The position numbers and the translations under genes were made by a program. Positions 29,119 through 31,217 of a DNA stretch of 31,217 bases are shown piece by piece. Under the pieces are notes generated by a model that saw nothing but the letters and a program-made list of their open reading frames with translations, searched no databases and was not told the DNA's origin. The number at the start of each line of letters is the position of its first letter. The first letter of the stretch is position 1. Origin of the DNA: Merdicola sp048393175 (GTDB lineage Bacteria > Bacillota > Clostridia > TANB77 > CAG-508); the NCBI GenBank assembly GCA_048393175.1, contig DBFJJM010000025.1:1-31217 (forward strand). The letters are read 5' to 3'.

Positions 29119-29478
29119 CTATTTTTCACTCTCTTTTACAACAATAGTAATATGACTTGTTCTTTTACGAATTCTTACTGCAGACCCTTTTGCTGCCGGT
29201 CTAATTCTTTTTAATGTTGGTCCTTGGTTCGCATATATTTCTGCAATATATAAGTTACCACGATTCATTCCATGGTTGTTTTCTGCATTTGCAATAGCTG
29301 ATTTTAATACTTTTTCAAGTATTGGAGATGCAGCTTTTGGTGTAAACTTCATAACAGCTAATGCTTGGTCTACATTTTTTCCTCTTACTAAGTCTGCTAC
29401 TATTTTTACTTTTCTAGGCGAGATTCTAGCAAATCTTAACTCTGCTCTAGCCTGTTTTATTGTTTCTTGCTCTTGCAC
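29119..29478 (-). CDS. rplV: 50S ribosomal protein L22
   Basis: A 119-aa protein whose beta-hairpin lines the exit tunnel. 'ELRFARISPRKVKIVADLVR', 'NAENNHGMNRGNLYI' and 'RIRPAAKGSAVRIRKRTSHI' are diagnostic. The GTG at 29478 is chosen because AAGGAGG lies 8 nt upstream; the ATG at 29499 precedes that site and has none of its own. The tunnel-loop residues look normal. Confidence 0.96.
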   Translation of the reverse strand: MQEQETIKQARAELRFARISPRKVKIVADLVRGKNVDQALAVMKFTPKAASPILEKVLKSAIANAENNHGMNRGNLYIAEIYANQGPTLKRIRPAAKGSAVRIRKRTSHITIVVKESEK

Positions 29479-29512
29479 TTTCTTTCCCTCCTTATCCATC
29501 TATCTTGTCTTT

Positions 29513-29794
29513 TTATTTTCCTACCTTTGTTGTTTTGGCACCTGCGTGTCCTTTAAACGTTCTGGTAGGTGCAAATTCTCCTAATTTATGTCCTATCATT
29601 TCTTCTGAAATATAGATTGGAACATGTTTTCTCCCATCATGTACAGCAATGGTGTGTCCAACCATTTGTGGATAGATTGTAGATGCTCTTGACCATGTTT
29701 TTAATACTGTTTTTTCTCCACTTTCATTCATTGCTTCTATTTTCTTTAATAAACTTTCTGCAACAAATGGTTTTTTCTTACTTGATCTTGACAT
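29513..29794 (-). CDS. rpsS: 30S ribosomal protein S19
   Basis: A 93-aa head protein that contacts S13 and bridges to the large subunit. 'MSRSSKKKPFVAESLLKKIE', 'TWSRASTIYPQMVGHTIAVH' and 'HKLGEFAPTRTFKGHAG' are diagnostic. GAAAGGAGG precedes the ATG. Confidence 0.98.
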   Translation of the reverse strand: MSRSSKKKPFVAESLLKKIEAMNESGEKTVLKTWSRASTIYPQMVGHTIAVHDGRKHVPIYISEEMIGHKLGEFAPTRTFKGHAGAKTTKVGK

Positions 29795-29834
29795 TTTCTA
29801 ATTTCCTCCTTTCAGGAATCGTTTTTCCTTATCC

Positions 29835-30662
29835 TTACTTTCTTCTCTTAACAATCATTTTATTGGATAGTTTCTTTTTATTTCTTGTCTTATATCCTAG
29901 TGCTGGTTTACCCCAAGGAGTCATTGGTCCTGCGTGTCCTACTGGAGCTTTACCTTCACCACCACCATGAGGGTGATCTACTGGGTTCATAACAGAACCT
30001 CTAACAGTTGGTCTTACACCCATATGTCTTTTTCTTCCTGCTTTTCCAATTTTCCTATTTTCATGGTCTGCATTTCCTACTGTTCCGATTGTTGCTCTAC
30101 ATTTGGTTAAAACTAATCTCATTTCTCCAGAAGGTAATCTTAAATGTGCATATTTTCCTTCTTTTGCCATTAATTGTGCAGATTGACCAGCAGACCTTAC
30201 CAATTTTCCACCTTGTCCTGGATTTAATTCAATATTATGAATTAAGGTACCTACAGGAATACTTTCAATTGGCATACAATTTCCTGGCTTAATATCTACT
30301 TTTTGTCCAGAAACCACTTTATTTCCGTCCGTTAGCCCTACTGGTGCTAGAATATATGCTTTTTCCCCATCTTCATATTGAATAAGTGCAATATTACTAC
30401 TACGATTTGGGTCATATTCAATTCCGATTACAGTTGCTGGCATATTATCTTTTTTACGTTTAAAATCAATGATTCTATATTTTTGTCTATTTCCACCACC
30501 TTGATGTCTAACTGTAATTCTTCCATAAGAGTTTCTTCCTGCTTTTTCTTTCTTTTTCGCAAGAAGAGATTTTTCTGGTGTTTTTTTGGTTACTTCTGCA
30601 AAATCAGATACAGTCATATTTCTTCTTGATGGTGTATAAGCTTTAAAATGTTTCATTCCCAT
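29835..30662 (-). CDS. rplB: 50S ribosomal protein L2
   Basis: A 275-aa protein needed for subunit joining and peptidyl transferase integrity. 'GRITVRHQGGGNRQKYRIID', 'PVGTLIHNIELNPGQGGKLV', and near the C-terminus 'GVRPTVRGSVMNPVDHPHGG' with the conserved His close to the peptidyl transferase centre. GGAGAG precedes the ATG by 9 nt. Confidence 0.98.
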   Translation of the reverse strand: MGMKHFKAYTPSRRNMTVSDFAEVTKKTPEKSLLAKKKEKAGRNSYGRITVRHQGGGNRQKYRIIDFKRKKDNMPATVIGIEYDPNRSSNIALIQYEDGEKAYILAPVGLTDGNKVVSGQKVDIKPGNCMPIESIPVGTLIHNIELNPGQGGKLVRSAGQSAQLMAKEGKYAHLRLPSGEMRLVLTKCRATIGTVGNADHENRKIGKAGRKRHMGVRPTVRGSVMNPVDHPHGGGEGKAPVGHAGPMTPWGKPALGYKTRNKKKLSNKMIVKRRK

Positions 30663-30723
30663 TTTTCAATTCTCTCCTTTAATCATTTATTTTCCTAGTT
30701 TTTTCTAGATAAGTCAGGAACAC

Positions 30724-31071
30724 TTAAGCTCCCATAAATTCATCGATGGAATCTTTGTATTTTTTAGCTGTTTTTACTTCTTTTCCACCTTTTCCTAAAT
30801 AAGTAGTATCTTCTGGATTGGTCTGAATTGTAACAATTGCTTTTTTCCAATCAGACGTTTTTCCAACATGTACTCCTACTCTTTTTTCTTTTCCTTTTAC
30901 ATTCATTGTGTTTACTTTTAATACTTTTACATTAAATAAAGCCTCTACTGCTTTTGCAATTTCTACTTTTGTTGCTCTTCTATTTACTTTAAAAGTATAT
31001 TTTCCTTCTTGTAATCCGTCATTACTTTTTTCTGTGATAATAGGTTTTACGATAATTTCTTCTGGTTTCAT
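30724..31071 (-). CDS. rplW: 50S ribosomal protein L23
   Basis: A 115-aa protein at the tunnel exit that docks trigger factor and SRP. 'IIVKPIITEKSNDGLQEGKY', 'FNVKVLKVNTMNVKGKEKRV' and 'SDWKKAIVTI' are typical. It has a C-terminal extension of about 20 residues ('KYKDSIDEFMGA') compared with the roughly 95 residues of Bacillus L23. The start codon overlaps the rplD stop (TAATG). Confidence 0.97.
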   Translation of the reverse strand: MKPEEIIVKPIITEKSNDGLQEGKYTFKVNRRATKVEIAKAVEALFNVKVLKVNTMNVKGKEKRVGVHVGKTSDWKKAIVTIQTNPEDTTYLGKGGKEVKTAKKYKDSIDEFMGA

Positions 31072-31217
31072 TATGCGTACACCTCCTCTAGTTTTTTCAC
31101 AGCATCTAGAGTAATTACTAACTTACTATATTTTAATAAATCATATACATTAATAGTATTAACTAATGTTGTTTTTACTCCTTTGATATTTCTTGCTGAT
31201 TTTTGAATGTTTTGATT
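31071..31217 (-). CDS. rplD: 50S ribosomal protein L4 (C-terminal part, runs off the window)
   Basis: The last 48 codons of L4, open to the right edge. The visible protein includes 'SARNIKGVKTTLVNTINVYD', the conserved C-terminal block of L4, and ends 'AVKKLEEVYA'. L4 sits at the exit tunnel and in some bacteria represses the S10 operon. Its presence directly upstream of rplW matches the standard S10 operon order. The AGAGGAGG at its end serves as the rplW ribosome site. Confidence 0.95.
   Translation of the reverse strand, partial: NQNIQKSARNIKGVKTTLVNTINVYDLLKYSKLVITLDAVKKLEEVYA

Overview
This is an AT-rich stretch of a low-GC Firmicutes chromosome, most likely from a spore-forming Clostridia lineage. 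The evidence is the AT-rich coding, AGGAGG-type ribosome binding sites with frequent GTG and TTG starts, a glmS ribozyme in front of glmS, a yaaL-bofA-splB sporulation cluster, zinc-type S14, S4 and L36, and a classic S10-spc-alpha ribosomal super-operon. UGA is a stop codon, so it is not a Mollicute. I cannot name a genus.

Layout. Positions 1-1300 hold a VanZ-family membrane protein and a very small membrane protein. Positions 1470-7386 read leftward as a probable operon: ribokinase, a nucleoside hydrolase (TAATG overlap), an ABC ATPase, and a large FtsX-type permease that is split by a one-base frameshift. Leftward uvrC and rightward glmS diverge at 9200-9587; the glmS leader holds a complete glmS self-cleaving ribozyme. 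Positions 11651-13550 hold yaaL, bofA and a spore photoproduct lyase, all leftward. Positions 13584-16811 are accessory: a TrbC/VirB2-like exported protein interrupted by an in-frame stop, preceded by a structured leader RNA with its own terminator; a CaCA-family cation antiporter; and a divergent pair made of an XRE regulator and an unrecognised 160-aa protein with a winged-helix-like tail.

From 16781 to the right edge everything reads leftward as one ribosomal super-operon. In transcription order it is rplD (partial), rplW, rplB, rpsS, rplV, rpsC, rplP, rpmC, rpsQ, rplN, rplX, rplE, rpsN, rpsH, rplF, rplR, rpsE, rplO, secY, adk, map, infA, rpmJ, rpsM, rpsK, rpsD, rpoA, rplQ, then an intrinsic terminator. 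rpmD (L30) is missing from its usual place between rpsE and rplO. A good promoter at the end of map probably gives infA-rplQ its own transcription. Several gaps in this compact operon (rpsN-rpsH, secY-adk, infA-rpmJ, rpmJ-rpsM) are longer than expected and contain inverted repeats.

How the parts work together: rbsK and the nucleoside hydrolase form a ribonucleoside salvage pair (nucleoside to base plus ribose, ribose to ribose 5-phosphate). UvrC and SplB repair UV damage in growing cells and in germinating spores respectively. GlmS makes glucosamine 6-phosphate and is controlled by that product through its ribozyme. The most interesting points are the lyase lacking its conserved H-donor cysteine, the leader RNA and broken TrbC-like gene, the divergent XRE module, the loss of L30, and the alternative hairpins between S14 and S8 genes.
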